Of a DNA stretch of 64,000 nt, positions 34,501 to 47,430 are shown piece by piece. A model generated the notes under the pieces. That model did no database searches, had not been told where the DNA came from, and was given only the letters and a program-made list of their open reading frames with translations. The position numbers and the translations under genes were made by a program. Numbering within the stretch: the stretch's first letter is position 1; every line of letters starts with the position of its first letter. The DNA is from Penicillus capitatus. Its lineage: Eukaryota > Chlorophyta. The stretch is taken from NCBI GenBank assembly GCA_965649825.1, contig OZ287697.1, forward strand, positions 1,488,001-1,552,000. The letters are read 5' to 3'.

Positions 34501-37500
34501 AGCAAACGATGGTGGCGCCATTAGCTTTTTAAGCAATTCAGTTGGCAACATCACCAAGTGTCAGTTTGATAAGAACGAAGCGGAAAACTATGGCGGCTCC
34601 GTCTACATCCTAGAGGCTGCGCTCTCAGTTCAGGAGTGCAACTTCACCGATGGATCTGCAATGCACGGTGGGGCAATCTACTCAACCTCCGCAAAAATCC
34701 CCGTCGACGATACTTCGCATTACTTGCACAACTCAGCGGATTTTGGTGGCGCCATTTTTATGGAGCGCAACTCCTGGGGCATCTTCACCGAAGGTCAATT
34801 TAACAAGAACAATGCGACCGCAGCTGGCGGCGCTGTATATGTCATAGACTCCGTGCTTTCGTTTCAGAAGTGCAACTTTGCCAATGGATCTGCGGGATAC
34901 GGAGGCGGAATCTGCTCGTATTTTTCGGACATCTCTATCTTGGAGACTAACGCCTTTGACCACTCTGCCAATGAGCAAGGCGGTTTTATCTCATCATGGA
35001 ATAGAAGCACAGTCACTGTGACAAGAAGCTCCATGATCAAAGGCAGATCGCGGCAAGGAGGTGCTGTTTTCCTCGCCAAATCTGTCTTCAAGGGTGACGA
35101 TATCCGCATCGCACAGTGTGAGGCAGAGAGTGATGGTGGTGCCATCATGGGCAATGATTCATCGAGGTTGCTCTGCAGTGGCTGCACTCTAGTCGACAAC
35201 AAAGCAATCCGCGGTGGAGCCATATTTCTGGTCTACAATGACACTCGATCCATTTCCCTGCAACTCGATGACAGCACTCTGGTCGACAATTTAGCTGAAA
35301 ATGGAGGTACTCACGATAAGGCCAACGGTTAAAGGGGGTTTAGGCTGTTGTTCTTTACGCAGGAGCGATCCAAATCGCCGCCGAAACGGAGTCCATGCTG
35401 CACGACTGTCGGACAGAACCCGACAAATGTGGAGTCGCGGCTGTGGCGGACACGTCGATGATGGACAACAAAGCAAGATCGGCAGGTGGTGCCGTCTTCA
35501 TCGACACGGTTGCTGGTCTACGACTGAGCTGCTCAGACGAATCGAAAGATCACAGACTGCAATTCTACGCAAAGAAGCAGTGGATGTCCATGAAGCGCCT
35601 GACATCCATTGACGACATCTGTCCGTCCTGGAAAAACAACACAGCTGAGAGATACGGACGGGATGTGGCAACCTCTGCATTCGGTATCCGAAAGGAGATC
35701 TCTGATGAAAAGACAGGAGTGCTGAGTCCAGTGAATGCAGTAAATCACACCATACACAACCACAGAAGCGGAGATCCAATTCCTATGATTAGCTTAGCAC
35801 TCGTGGATGAGCTCGGACAAGGCTCCGCTGTCGGGGAGAACAATGAAGACATCAAGGCTGTGATGTCCTCACCCGATGGATTCTTCGCTGGAAGTGTTAT
35901 CAAGCCTCTGGGCATCGAAGGCGCGAATCTCAGTGCCATTGGCTTCGCGCAGCCTGGAGTGTACAAAGTTCAGATTGAGTTTGAAGGAGCAGACTTGGAG
36001 AGCTTCGAGATCACTGTGGAGGTGAAGCCGTGTGAAATGGGTGAAGTGTCTTACGGAAATGGGACGTTCTGTGAATCTTGCAACGTTGCCTCCTACAGTT
36101 TTTCTCCGGAAGAGGATCTAGAATGTCATCCGTGTCCAGAGAATGGAGACTGCAGCAGTCAAGTCATCCTGCCAAACAAGGGGTACTGGCATCGAACTCC
36201 GTGCTCGGAGCGTGTCCAGAGATGTCTCACAGCAGAAGCGTGTGCGAGTGACAATCGTGCAGATACATTACGAGAACGCACGCAAGATGTACAGACGTGT
36301 CAATTTGACGATCAGTATGTACAGAACTACACAGAGGCGCAGTGCAGAGAGGTGAGCATCGTGTTTGTCCGCAGATTTCATCAAGCGTCGTTGGTTCTCA
36401 GGGGCATGAAGGGCCACTATGTGGATCCTGTAAGGAATCCTATGGAAAAACAAACTCTCATCTCTGCGAGAAGTGTCGATCGGATGCTGCTGATGTCGTC
36501 TTAGTCGTTCTGTCATTTCTTGTCCTATTGGGCTTATCCAGCATCGCCATCAGGAGCAACCTCATCTCTATGTCTCCATCGCAGCAGGGACAGCAAATAC
36601 AAACTACTCCTCAGTTTTCGCCTGCCTCCACCAGCACCCACACAGTTCCGGCCGAGATGAGAATAGAATTGGCAGTCATCCAAGAGATCAGGGAAGAAGG
36701 CTCAACTTCTGATCACAATCAAGAAGCTGGTACTGGTCAGTCTTCTAAAGATGCAGAGCTCTCCAAATGGATGGCAATTGAGCTCTTAAAGGTCGCACCT
36801 TTCTCTACTGTATGTTGTGTCCATTCACAATGACTGTTCTGCAGATTACAGTGAACTTTCTGCAGGTCACAGCCATAGCTGTGGCAATCGATGCTCAGTG
36901 GACATTCGCATTAATCGCACTCTTCCAAACTGCAGGTGACTAAAAGATCACTCTGTTCGACAGTTTGTGGACGTGTGTTGTGTGCTGCAGAGTTCGTCAG
37001 TGCCATCACATCAGAGGCCGTCAATCAATCTGTCGACTGCCTCATCCCAACAGGAGCTTCTCTGCAGCGATCAGTCGCCAGTACACTGGTAGATGCAACG
37101 CAGCCGATTGCATGCATCTTCGTTTTCATCGTTTTCTGGCTGGCAATCAAGATAAGCCGCAGAGGGTCATGGACGTATCTGTTGAGAAAGTGTATCCTTA
37201 GCGCACTCGTCGTCTTCTACATCAGCTACATCTCCATCACCAAGACGCTCATCGACATCCTAAACTGCGTCGAAGTCCATGATTCAGCGATGCCTGGGAT
37301 CGACGAGACAACGAACTACTGGGCAGTGGACACCAGCGTTGAGTGCTACGAGGGATCGCATGCCGCGTTGGCTCATCTGTTGGCATGGCCATTCCTCGTC
37401 ATCTTCACTGTTGGGTTTCCACTCTCTGTCGCATTCCTGGTTGTCAAGAAGGTTACAGGAGACTACAAGGATGGCTGGATCTACGAAGTCAGCGGCTTCG

Positions 37501-38039
37501 TCTATCGATCCTACAGCAAACGATACATCTTCTGGGAGTCCGTGATCATGTTCAGAAAAGCCATTCTTGCAGTTGTCGTCGTTTTCTCTTATGAACTCGG
37601 ATTCGACATTCAAGCAGTTCTGGCCTCTTTCGTCCTGATCATGGCATTGTACTTTCAGACCAAATGCCGTCCCTATCGTGAAGAGTTTGATTCTCTCAAT
37701 GACGTAGAGAGTCTCTCCATCTTGGTCTCTTCCTCTACGTTCATTTGCAGCATCTTCTTTGGGGTTGATCACGTCTCTGATGAGGTTCGTGTGCTCATCA
37801 GCGTTCTCTTGTGCTTTGCAAACATTCTTTTCTTTCTCTACCTCCTCACTCTTTCTGCCAGGTTTGCTGCCGAGTACCTCAAGACTGTACTGGCTAGAGA
37901 AGGAATCTCGTCGACAGATGACACGTTTCGAATTCTCGCAACCTATTTGATTGATTACCTGTTTATGCATGTTAAGAACGTTCTGATGAGATGGGGCAAA
38001 TCTGCCAGATCTCGTCGCTATCGTCGTTCTGAGCTTTGA
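31566..38039 (+). CDS. Gene D: beta-helix / Cys-rich / multi-pass membrane surface protein (2048 aa)
   Basis: Proposed exons: 31566-31947, 32008-32326, 32380-35306, 35363-36351, 36402-36791, 36845-36935, 36991-38039. It starts with a signal peptide (MRRRLLGLLLTCVMFRTTAS) and has the same 382-nt first exon length as gene B, its closest relative. The N-terminal module (128-234) contains PCSLNKRILKEHLNETTRTW. The beta-helix (about 235-1420) includes six alternating cassettes. The Cys stalk (about 1428-1555) has CHPCPENGDC, GYWHRTPCS and GPLCGSC. The final domain has SYISITKTL, YWAVDTSVEC, YIFWESVIMFRKA and CRPYREEFDSLN. An apparent frameshift at 35330 disappears when the conserved phase-1 intron (35307-35362) is removed. 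No stop or frame defect remains. The last exon and flank are duplicated in decayed form at 722-1960. Confidence 0.88.
33329..34810 (+). repeat. Tandem beta-helix cassettes in gene D (234, 234, 390, 390, 234 nt)
   Basis: Units start at 33329, 33563, 33797, 34187 and 34577, with a further divergent unit from 34811. Each opens with an (N/S)A..(S/F)GGA.YV..S.LSVQKC-type segment and closes with a (D/G)(K/E)N turn. They are the same two cassette classes as in gene B but in the order short-short-long-long-short, against long-long-short-short in gene B. Confidence 0.85.
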
Positions 38040-39499
38040 AGTGGCTTCATCATGTTTCACATGTCGATTTGTGGGGGATGAAAAGCGATCGAAGTTCTCT
38101 ACCTTCATCGTATCGATGATGTCGGGCATCTTAAGAGGACAGAAGTTGTTGTCGAACATGAGTTTAAACAGAAGCGTCTCATTGTTTTGCAGATTAGCCT
38201 TTCCATCGTCGTCTTCGATTCGATGAGATCACCGACTACTTGATGCGGAATGCATAGGAACAATGCTTCATTTCCAACTGGGCGTCTCGATCCCGATTCG
38301 GACACATGCAGAACGCAGCAGGATACAAAGGATGCATCGTTTATTCGGATTCTCACTCTGGGCAGAGAGATCGTCTTCACCTGTCCATACCGACGGCTTC
38401 TGTGTCGTCGCAGACATCTCTTGGTGCATGTCTAACGGCAGAGATTCGAATGTTGCCTCCAAAACGCAAAAGTGTGATAAAGTGTGAGAACGTTTACGAC
38501 ATCGGCACAGAGCTGTATCGTCGAAGGACTCACTCAAGGCCAGAAGCACCGTCCGTCTGGCAACTCTGAAGAGACAGACGCGATGTCAGCCAAAGATTCG
38601 CGTAAGGGGAGCCTCTGTGTCACACAATGTGTGAAGGAGTATTCGACTCGACGTCTCTTACATGGAGGCGTTCTCTCTCGCGAGACGTCGCGAAGAGCAT
38701 AGGAGAGCGTGTCGAGTTTCTGAGCAATCAAGTAGCCTTCTGGTCATAAAACGTCTTCGCGGACATCTGCGATGGGATGACTGTGTATGACGGCGAAGAC
38801 TCGTCCGGACCTATAGAAGAAAGGCAAGTGAACAGTGACGATATTCTTTGGCCGTGAATCTTCAGCTGAGCGTCCATTCTTCGATGTTGAGGAAGCCGCT
38901 CAGCATGTCGTCCGCGGCGTCATTTTGAAGGAAACAGTTCCCTGGCTAAGGAGGAGCACTTGTAGACGCAGCTCTGCATCGACTGTTTCAGCGTTCGAAA
39001 AGCGAAGGTTGATGGCAAATGGCCCGCTAGATACAACACGACACCGAGAAGCTAACTCTCACCTGGAGATCGAGTCAACAATGGCCTTATTTCAGGCTTC
39101 GGCAGGAAGTGCATGCTATCGGCAACTTCATCATATGTGTTCGGGTTCTGGTGAAAAACTATTGGCAGCTCGCGACGAGAGCTGCCGGGAACATCTGCCT
39201 GTGCTTTGCAGAACTTGAGACGTATTCCTTTCTCGTGTGCTTACCATGATTGAATCTTCGTTGGCGTTTTTGCTGTTGAATGAGGGTCACACTTTAAGAA
39301 TGTGCGACAGACTTAGTGCATGATGATTTCGAACGCACGAGCGATGACGCATGTCATTCGATTCTTAACGCAACAGTCAGTATTACATCTCACACATTCA
39401 TCTCGTTGTGAAATTGCTTAGCGACTGAGAATCGTTGTCCTGTGGATACTGTCGTTTAAATGAAGGTCTTAATGAACGCAAACGTGTTTGGATGTGCAC
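38040..39499. other. Convergent intergenic region between genes D and E
   Basis: 38040-38500 is the gene D flank duplicated at 1533-1960. From about 38830 the sequence belongs to the 8.6-kb duplication and matches 53275 onward. The segment from about 39338 to the gene E stop appears identical to its copy. No coding sequence is supported. Confidence 0.5.
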
Positions 39500-42400
39500 C
39501 TAGTGACTTGCACCCCTAGTGGGATTGACAGTGACCGAGGTTCTGCGGCGGCCACTGCCACGGCGGCGACACAGAGAAAGAAAACCCTGCTTGAACAGGA
39601 CAAAGATGTGATCGGTTACGTAGACTCTGATAATGTGATGCGGTCCTGAACGGGGATCGACTGGCACACCCTCGTTGATCAATGTCATCCTCAAGTACGT
39701 GGCACCAAAGCTGACGAAACAGCAGAGAAAGCAGAACAGCAGCGCGCCGTTGGACACGACAACACCCAGTGTCACCAGGACTCGAACGACCGAGGAGACT
39801 CTGTCTTCGCTGAAGAAGATGCTCGAGACAAAGGTCAGCGAGGACACGAGAATAGAGGCTCCCTCCATTTCGTTCAGGACGTCAAAATCGTGACGGTACG
39901 GACGGCAGACTATCTGCACGTACAGGGCCAGAATCAGGACGAACACTGCGAGAAGGTGCTGCAGATCGGCGCCCAGCGGGTAAGAGAAAACGACAACGAC
40001 GGCCAGGATGGCCTTACGCAGCAGGATGATCGATTCCCAGAAGATGTACTTCTTCTCGTACGATCGGTAAAGGAAACCAGCAACGTCGTAGACCCATCCC
40101 TCCTTGTAGTCTTCCTTGACGTTGCAAACGGTGAGGTGACCAATGACGGCGGGAAAGCCGAATGTGAAGACGGCCAAGAACGGCCATCCCAGGACACCTG
40201 CCAGGACTGCGTGGGATCCCTCGTAGCACTTGATCGCGGTGTCGACCGACCAGTAATCCGTTGTGTGGTCGACGCCGACGGAGACTGAGTCGTGGACTCT
40301 GATGCAGCTGAGGATCTTGACGAGAGACTTGCTCAGCGAGATGTAGCTGATGTAGAAGATGACGAGGGCGCTCAGGGTAACCTTCTTCAGCAGATAGATC
40401 CACGTCTTCTGGTAGCAGGTCTTGATCATGAACCAGAAGACGGCGTAGACGAGGATAGCGGCCAGGGGCTGGAAGATGTCGACCAGAGTGCTTCCGATGG
40501 ATCGTTCGATCGAGGCAGTCGCTGGAATGATGCAGTCCACGGAACGATTGACGGCTTCGGACGTGATGCCGCTGACGAACTCTGCAGAGAGGACAAGGCA
40601 GTGATCGACAGTTTGATGTCACGGTGATCCCTTACCGGCGGCTTCGAACATGGCGATGATGGCGAGGGTCCACTCGACGTTGACAGCAATGGCGATTGCC
40701 GTCACCTGGAGAAAGTTCACGGTGATCTGCACACAACAGCCAAGATTGTCACTCGTTCAGTGTGAGATGGATGTGCAGATATGACCTTGAACATCTCGAC
40801 TGCTTTCCATTTTGCGAGTTCCGCTTCTTCAAGGCTCTGATCGGGATCGCTTCCTTGTTCCTGATCGCTTCCCTGACCGTATCGAGAGCTCAGAAATTTG
40901 CTAGGCACGTGCCCAGTGACCATCATCTCTACCATCTGTTCGTTGACCGGAACCGGACGCTCACTCGCAGAAGCGACGGGTGGCCGAGAAGAGGATCCCT
41001 GCTGCGACGAAGGCGAAGGCGATGGCGATGCGGCAGCGGCAGGAGTCTTTCGATTGCTTCGGACTGTGAAGCTTGACAGTCCCATCAGAACGAGAAAGGA
41101 GGCAAAGATCAGAGCGTAGTTGCCGAATCCCGAGAAGCACTTCTCGCAGAGGAAGGAGTGCGTCCTTCCGTAAGACTCCTTGCACGAACCGCAGAGAGGT
41201 CCATCGTGTCCCTGCGATACAAGTGTCTTAGAGGCTGAGATGACATCCAGACGCACCTCTCTGCACTGCGCCTCTGCGTAGTTCTCGAGCGATTCCTCGT
41301 CGAAGTCGCAGCTCTGTACGTCTCTGGTCGCCTCAATCATACTCTGCTGCCTGTCTTCTGAGTCGCAGCCGTCAGATGCGAGACACCTCTGGATGTGTCC
41401 GGAGCACGGTGTCTTGTGCCAGTATCCCTTCTTCGGCAGAATCACTCGGGTCTCGCAGTTCCCGTTCTCGGGACACGGGTGGCAGGCCAGGTCGTCGTCC
41501 GGATGGAAGCTGAAAGTCGATGTCGTGCAGGGCTCGCAGAAGGTGCCGTTTCCCGATGGCACCTCGCCCATGTCGCAGCTCTTCACTTCGACGGTGATCT
41601 TCAGACTCTCGATCTGCTCTTGGTCGAATTCGACGACGACCTTGTAGGTGTCAGGCGTCGCAAACCCGGTGGTGGTGAGATGCACAAGATCCTGGTTCAG
41701 GAGCACCCCCGTGCTTCCGTCGAACAATCCATCTGGCGAAGACATCAGGGCCAGAACCTCTCTGTTGTCCATTCCGACTGCTGGACCTTGGCCGAAGCTG
41801 TCAAGGGCTCTCAGTGCAATCGCGGGAAGCGGCGAGCCGCTCTTGTAGTTGCTTATGATGTAGGCGTCTTCGTTTACCGACACCACGTCTTCCTCCTCCT
41901 CGCTGAGTATGTGCGACTGGACGCTGGACAGAAAGGATGCAACCTCTGGGCCGTATCTGGCAGCTGCGTTGCCCGACAGAGCTGGACAGATGTCCTCTGC
42001 GAATTCGAGGCCCATCAGCGACTCCATTTTCTTCCTTGAATAGAATTCCGGTGCATCACTGGACGTCTGGGCCCGACACTGGACTCGCACGATCGCCGCC
42101 CTGTCGACGACGACTCCTCCGCCAGCCGCTTCTGCTTCGTTCCCCGAGATGGAAGAGTTGACGACGGCGACGACGCCGCAGATGTCTCCTTGTCTCTGCG
42201 AGTAGTTCTGGTGCGCCGCTTGCACCTCTCTGGCAACATGCAGTCCACCTGCGCGATAGGATGATCACTTCTCCTGTCTTGACGTCCATGAGAGTACCTC
42301 CGTACACTGCCGAGTTGTTCACCACAGTGCTCTCCTCCAACTGGAGGGCGAGGGATTGGGGATCGGTGTACTCGAGGAAGATCGCTCCTCCGCGTGTTGC

Positions 42401-45400
42401 TCTGTTGTCATGCAGTGTGCAGTTGGCGCACAGAATGCGCGAGGCGGATCTTCCCGCGATGGCACCACCGTCCTTCTCCGCTGTGCAGCGAGACACAGTC
42501 AGATTCTTCGCTCTGACATCGGACTCTGACAACGCAATGGCGCCTCCATCGACATCGGCACTGCCGTTGAACATCGACGTCGACTCCATGAACATCTCGC
42601 TCCTCTCCCCGGCACTGACAAAGCCGCCGCTTTCGGAGGCCTTTCCGTCGGCGATCTCCAGGTCGCTGAGGCTCAGCGTCGACTCGGAGAGGAAGAAGCT
42701 GCCACCCCGCTCGGCTGTACCATCTGTCAAGCTGCTGGATGTGATTCTCAGAGATGAAGCCTTCATGTGGCAATGTCCTCCGGATTCTTCGGCACGGTTG
42801 CCAGCAAATGTGACATTCGCCAGATTCCCGGTGGCATTCCTTCGCAGATCGAGAGCTCCGCCCAACCGGGCAGTGTTGTTGCTGATGCGCGCATCCGTGA
42901 TGTTGACAGTGCCTGGCTCTGCGCAGAACAGTCCGCCTCCGTTGCTGGCAGCATTGTTTCCTGCGAGAAGCAGTTGGCTGGCAGCGAGAGTGCTCCGAGA
43001 CAAGTGGATACCGCCTCCCTCCTCATCTGCATGACTGGCTGTGATGCTGACATTTGTCATCACAGCAGATGCATGCTCCGCCAGGCGCAGTGCACCACCG
43101 TCCTTTGAGGCCCGACAGTCTTGGATGGTCGTATTCCGTATCGTGAGATTACCATTGCCAACGTCCATGCACCCACCCAATCGAGCAGTGCCGTTCTCTA
43201 GTGATGAATCACTGATAAACAGAAGACTGTTTGCCCAAGCGTATATGAAGCCACCAGCCTCGCATTGGCTGTTCTTGAAAGTACATCGGCTCAGGTTGAG
43301 TGTGGAACGCTCGGTATGCAGTGAGCCACCGTTGTGCCTTCCCTGATTGTCGATGAAAGTAACGTTTACTAGAGCATCGTTGCTCCTGAAACCTTCCGCT
43401 ATGGCGCCACCATCTCTGGCAGAATTGTTCTTGAAAAGAGAGTTGGTGACGGTCAGGTTTGTTGAAGCGGTGGCAGAGAGGCCTCCGCCTTCTCGAATAG
43501 CAGTGTTGCTTTCGAAAACCAGCTCATCTCCAGACATCATTGATCCAAATTCGTAGACGCCCCCTCCATACACTGCTCGATTTTCTACAAAGCGTGTACG
43601 AGTGATGACAGCTGCTGCAAATGGGGTCACATGGATGCCGCCTCCAACATACCCGGCGTGGCACCCTTGTAAGGTTGCATTGTGAACAGTGACTGTTGCC
43701 ATATCACAGTTCACGCAAGCGCCTGACCTTGCAGTGCCATTTCTGAACACAGAATGTCTGATGTCGACGTGTGATCCCTCTTTGATCTCCAGACATCCGC
43801 CACTCACTTCTGCCCTTCCGTCGATGAGGACGCACCGCCTGATGGTGGCATTCGATTCGGAGACATGCACGGATCCTCCCTCTGAAGATGCAGAATTCTT
43901 GGTGAAGTTCACGTCGACGAAGCCGCCAACAGAACTTGACGAAAGCCTGACGGCACCACCCCTCTCAGCCGTGTTGTTGCGGAAGAGCGTGTCGCTGATG
44001 CACAGTTCTGACTCCACGGCGTGCACGGCGCTCCCACTGTTGTCTGCCAGATTCAGTCCATCGCCGACGATGTGCGACTCCGTGACGTAGAGTCCCGCTC
44101 CTTGTTCTGCCGATCCTTTGTCGATGCGGCATCTTCGGATGTCGAGTCTGGATTCCTTGGCGTGAACTGTGCCGCCAGACGTCGCTGCGTTGTTCTGGTC
44201 GAACTCGCAGTCGGAGAGGTTGGCCGAGAGGGCCAGATCCAGATAGAGAACGCCGCCGACGTCAGCTGCGTTCTTGCTGAAAGTGCTATCTGCGATGGCG
44301 ACGTCAGACTCGGAGGCGGCCAGCACTCCGCCAGAACTGTTGGCGCTGTTTGCGACGAATCGGCATGACTGGATGACAGCAGAGCTGGATGCTCGAAGAC
44401 TCAAGGCGCCACCCTCTCTTGCCTCGTTCCGTCTAAATGTGTCGTTCGCCAAAGTCACATTCGAGCCTGTTGCTAAGATGGTGGATCCAGTCGTGCAAGC
44501 ATTCTCTTCGAAACGAGTGTCCCGGACGGATGCAGATGCATTCGACAGTCGAATGCAGGGAGTGGCAGCGTCCGCCTCGGATACGTTGACTGTGTTCTGG
44601 ACAAAGGAAGCGTTGGACAGATCCAACGACCCACTCTCGACGTGAAGGATGGGACACGCGTTCCCCGTTGCGTCCATGCGCTCGATGGATGTCTCTGACC
44701 CGTCTGGCCCGCGGAACACGACTGTGCTGGCGTTGGCAGAGTCCGACAGACGGTTCTGCCGAACTCGGATGTTCTCCAGCCGGTTCCGACGGGACAGCGT
44801 CACACCACAGTGACCGCCACACTCGTTGTCGGAGAATTCGAAGTCCATCAGCTCCAGTCCGGAGCAGGAAGGACTCTCAATGGCGAGAGCAGCAGCATCG
44901 ATCACGGTGTTCCGCTCGAAGCTGACGTGCTGAAGCTGGATGACGCCTTGCGTTCTGTCGGACTGGCACTGCTCCACCTCGACGATACCTCGAGACCCAG
45001 AAGAACCTCTCAGAGAGCAGTTCTCGAATCTGAGATTGGCAAACAGAACACTTCTGGATCTACACAGAAACAGAGTGTAAAGCTGCCTTCTCGCCAAGGC
45101 TGGTAGGCTCACTTGACAAGGAAGACGCCTTCTCCGTCGCCGGGGCATGTGATGGGCGCCTTCCGTGGGGCTCTCGGATAGAGACCCTCCACACTCCGAG
45201 TTCTGCCCGTCGTTGCGCTGATCGTCACGTTCCACGGAATGATGACTGTAGCCGCGGGCTGGATGTCTACAGTGACGTCGAAGACGAGCGTATCTCCTTC
45301 TGCCGTACAGTTGACGATGACCTGCAGGTCGTTGTCAATCGCCTCAAGGACATCGCCGTCGATGCGCCAAGTACGCGCCGCTGCGTCGAGATACCGACGC

Positions 45401-45749
45401 ACCTCGCTTCTGCTCAAGACGCACGGATAGTCTGAGCAAATTCACATACCAAGTCCTCAGTCCATCGTGGCGCAACCGCTGTCTCGTAGTGCTCACCCGA
45501 ATCTGAACTGTCAGCGTCGTCCTGCAGCAGGCGTTTCCCGAGACTCTGTTTTCCGATAGCGAATTCGCCGTCCGTCGGCCGAGACGCCGCCATGCGCGAA
45601 GAATCGTCGAACCCTTCAATGCCGTTTCCGACCCTCTCCGACACGGGTCGGCTACGGTCCGAACGTATGGTCGTTTCAGCTGTGGCGCATAGCGAGGGAA
45701 GAATTGGCAGGAGGCAGAAAACGGAGAGGAATCGCAGGAGAGTGGCCAT
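39500..45749 (-). CDS. Gene E: beta-helix / Cys-rich / multi-pass membrane surface protein (1974 aa)
   Basis: Proposed exons on the - strand: 45749-45497, 45431-45113, 45059-42298, 42248-41257, 41211-40786, 40726-40636, 40581-39500. The signal peptide is MATLLRFLSVFCLLPILPSL. The N-terminal module (85-191) has YLDAAARTWRI and a PWNVTIS strand. The beta-helix (about 192-1325) is rich in sequons. The Cys stalk (about 1330-1458) has CHPCPENGNC, GYWHKTPCS and GPLCGSC. After the first helix there is a Ser/Pro/Arg-rich cytosolic linker, then the 91-nt exon helix and a last exon with SYISLSKSL, YWSVDTAIKC, YIFWESIILLRKA and CRPYRHDFDVLN, ending at TAG. The phase-1 intron at 42297-42249 explains an apparent frame change near 42.25 kb. 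It is transcribed opposite to genes A-D and forms a near-duplicate pair with gene F. Confidence 0.9.
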
Positions 45750-45793
45750 GGAGAGAGTTGCAATGTCCGTTTCGCCGACAATGAACGCCTCCG

Positions 45794-45804
45794 AATATAA
45801 AAAG
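45794..45804 (-). promoter_or_regulatory. TATA-like element of gene E
   Basis: The - strand reads CTTTTTATATT 45-55 nt upstream of the ATG at 45749, implying a very short leader. The same element is present before gene F. Confidence 0.45.
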
Positions 45805-47430
45805 CCTCGACGGTTGTCTGGACATTCTACCCATCGCGAATCACCGTCCCAGCTTGGAAGCTGGCCGAAACTGATCGATAGGGTGCATCATTGACCGGTC
45901 TTCGCTTCTCCACGCGTCCGGTTCGATGGCCTCTTCTGAACCGCAGGAAGAGCTTGCGCCGCTGGTGTTCTAGCGGTCGCTTCTAAGCGACGACATCGCG
46001 ACGGACAGGAGAAGAGAATCCTGGGCTTCGCATGCGGACACGCGGGACGACCGTGACGCGACGGACGTGATCGATTCCACCGCGCGGCAGCTGCCCGTCG
46101 ACCGAGCTTCCGTATCCCTGCCTCCTTTGCTTCTAGGCGAGCACCTTCCGTGTCGAAGAAGCGACTCAACAGCCATCTTGCCTCCGAGTTCGGCCGAGCA
46201 ATTGTTTATGACACGAATGGTGTAGTAACTGCACCCTGCAGAAACAGATTAGATGTGGCTGAAAACGCTTCTCCGCCTCTCTGTCGCGGCAGATACTCGC
46301 CAACAGATACTGAGGTGGTTTACCGAGGTGCACTGCCACTCAATATATCTTCATCCAGAAAGCGGAGCTGGAATGGAGATGATACAAGCTTAGTGGCACA
46401 GAGCAGGTAAGGATAGACTCCGGTCATGTCATTTTATCGGAAGCAATAAGGCCAGACGGAGAAGCGCAAAAACCAAGTCTCTTTGCAGCTGCAGTGTTCT
46501 GTAGGAGAACGTGATGGAAGGAAGGCATGTCACTCGGAAGCGTGGGTGTGATCTATCTGCATGACTGGTATCGCACCACGTCAATGACATCCTGGATGTT
46601 GGAAACGAGCACAGGATCCCCGGATGGATTTACAACCTGCTGGCTCGCGGCATCATACACTTTGTGTTACCTGCTGATTCACAGAAAGATGTATGCTACC
46701 TGTGACCCGTTGACATGCCCGACCGTAGACAATACCGTATTTTACTGTAAATACGCTTTTGCTGTGTGTTCGTTCTTGCGCGCGTCGTACGACAACAGGT
46801 CGCAGATAGAACAGACGGAGACTCAGTTTCGTAGACAGGAAGCCTGCTGTGCTTCGTTCGACGGCGGAAACTTCTGCTCTGTCATCTGCTGAGAAGAGGA
46901 CTTACTGTGGTGGCGTCGGTAGATCCTGCTGCCATGGGGGAGAGACGAGAAGTGACAGTACCACTGGACTGCATACTTACAAATCGAAAGCAGACCCAGA
47001 AAGGCGGCGTACACAGCATCTCAGCAACACAGAAGGAATCAGCTGAGGTGTATGGAAGCTGATGAGAACATGCACTCTTCGGTGTCTTGACTGAATATCA
47101 TGTCTGTCAGGACAGGCACTCGGATGATGTCGTCGGCCAAGAGCATAGTTACGAAGACTTTTTGGCTTCAATGAGCACATTGGTATCATATGGACACCTG
47201 CTGCGTAACTAACCACTTTCATTACATGTAAGATCGAAGGTGTGACAGTCCACGTTGCATTCTCTCTCATTCACCTAATCGAGACGCGCTTACTAGATAA
47301 GATGATCGATCAATGTGCAGAAAACTAGATGCTTCCAGAAAGTGTTTAATCGGACTCGGAGAATTGGACTCTTGAGAGCAGCATTTCTGTGGGAGATCAC
47401 CATCACATCGACAAAGATGTCACTCAGGTA
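45805..47430. other. Upstream half of duplicated block, no firm gene
   Basis: This 1.6-kb stretch is conserved in copy 2 (60248-61860). A - strand frame (46823-47014) encoding MYAAFLGLLSI..YAVQWYCHFSS-like sequence and a frame at 46977-47270 are partly shared with copy 2. Indels break other frames, and no start, splice or domain evidence makes a gene convincing. Confidence 0.35.

Larger units (their letters stand above)
38830..47420. repeat. Segmental duplication, copy 1 (contains gene E)
   Basis: About 8.6 kb that recurs at about 53275-61860 in the same orientation, offset by 14.44-14.45 kb. Gene E, its promoter, about 1.6 kb upstream of it and about 0.7 kb downstream are included. Boundaries are approximate: similarity fades near 38826/53271 on the left and near 47420/61860 on the right. 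Confidence 0.85.

Noticed and set aside
35306-35362. Apparent frameshift and stop in gene D near 35330
   Set aside because: A 56-nt intron with good GT/AG sites at the family-conserved phase-1 position restores the frame and aligns with five paralogues, so the gene is intact here.
42249-42297. Apparent frame change between two long - strand ORFs in gene E (and at 56692-56740 in gene F)
   Set aside because: It is explained by the conserved 49-nt intron; without splicing both genes would wrongly look split.
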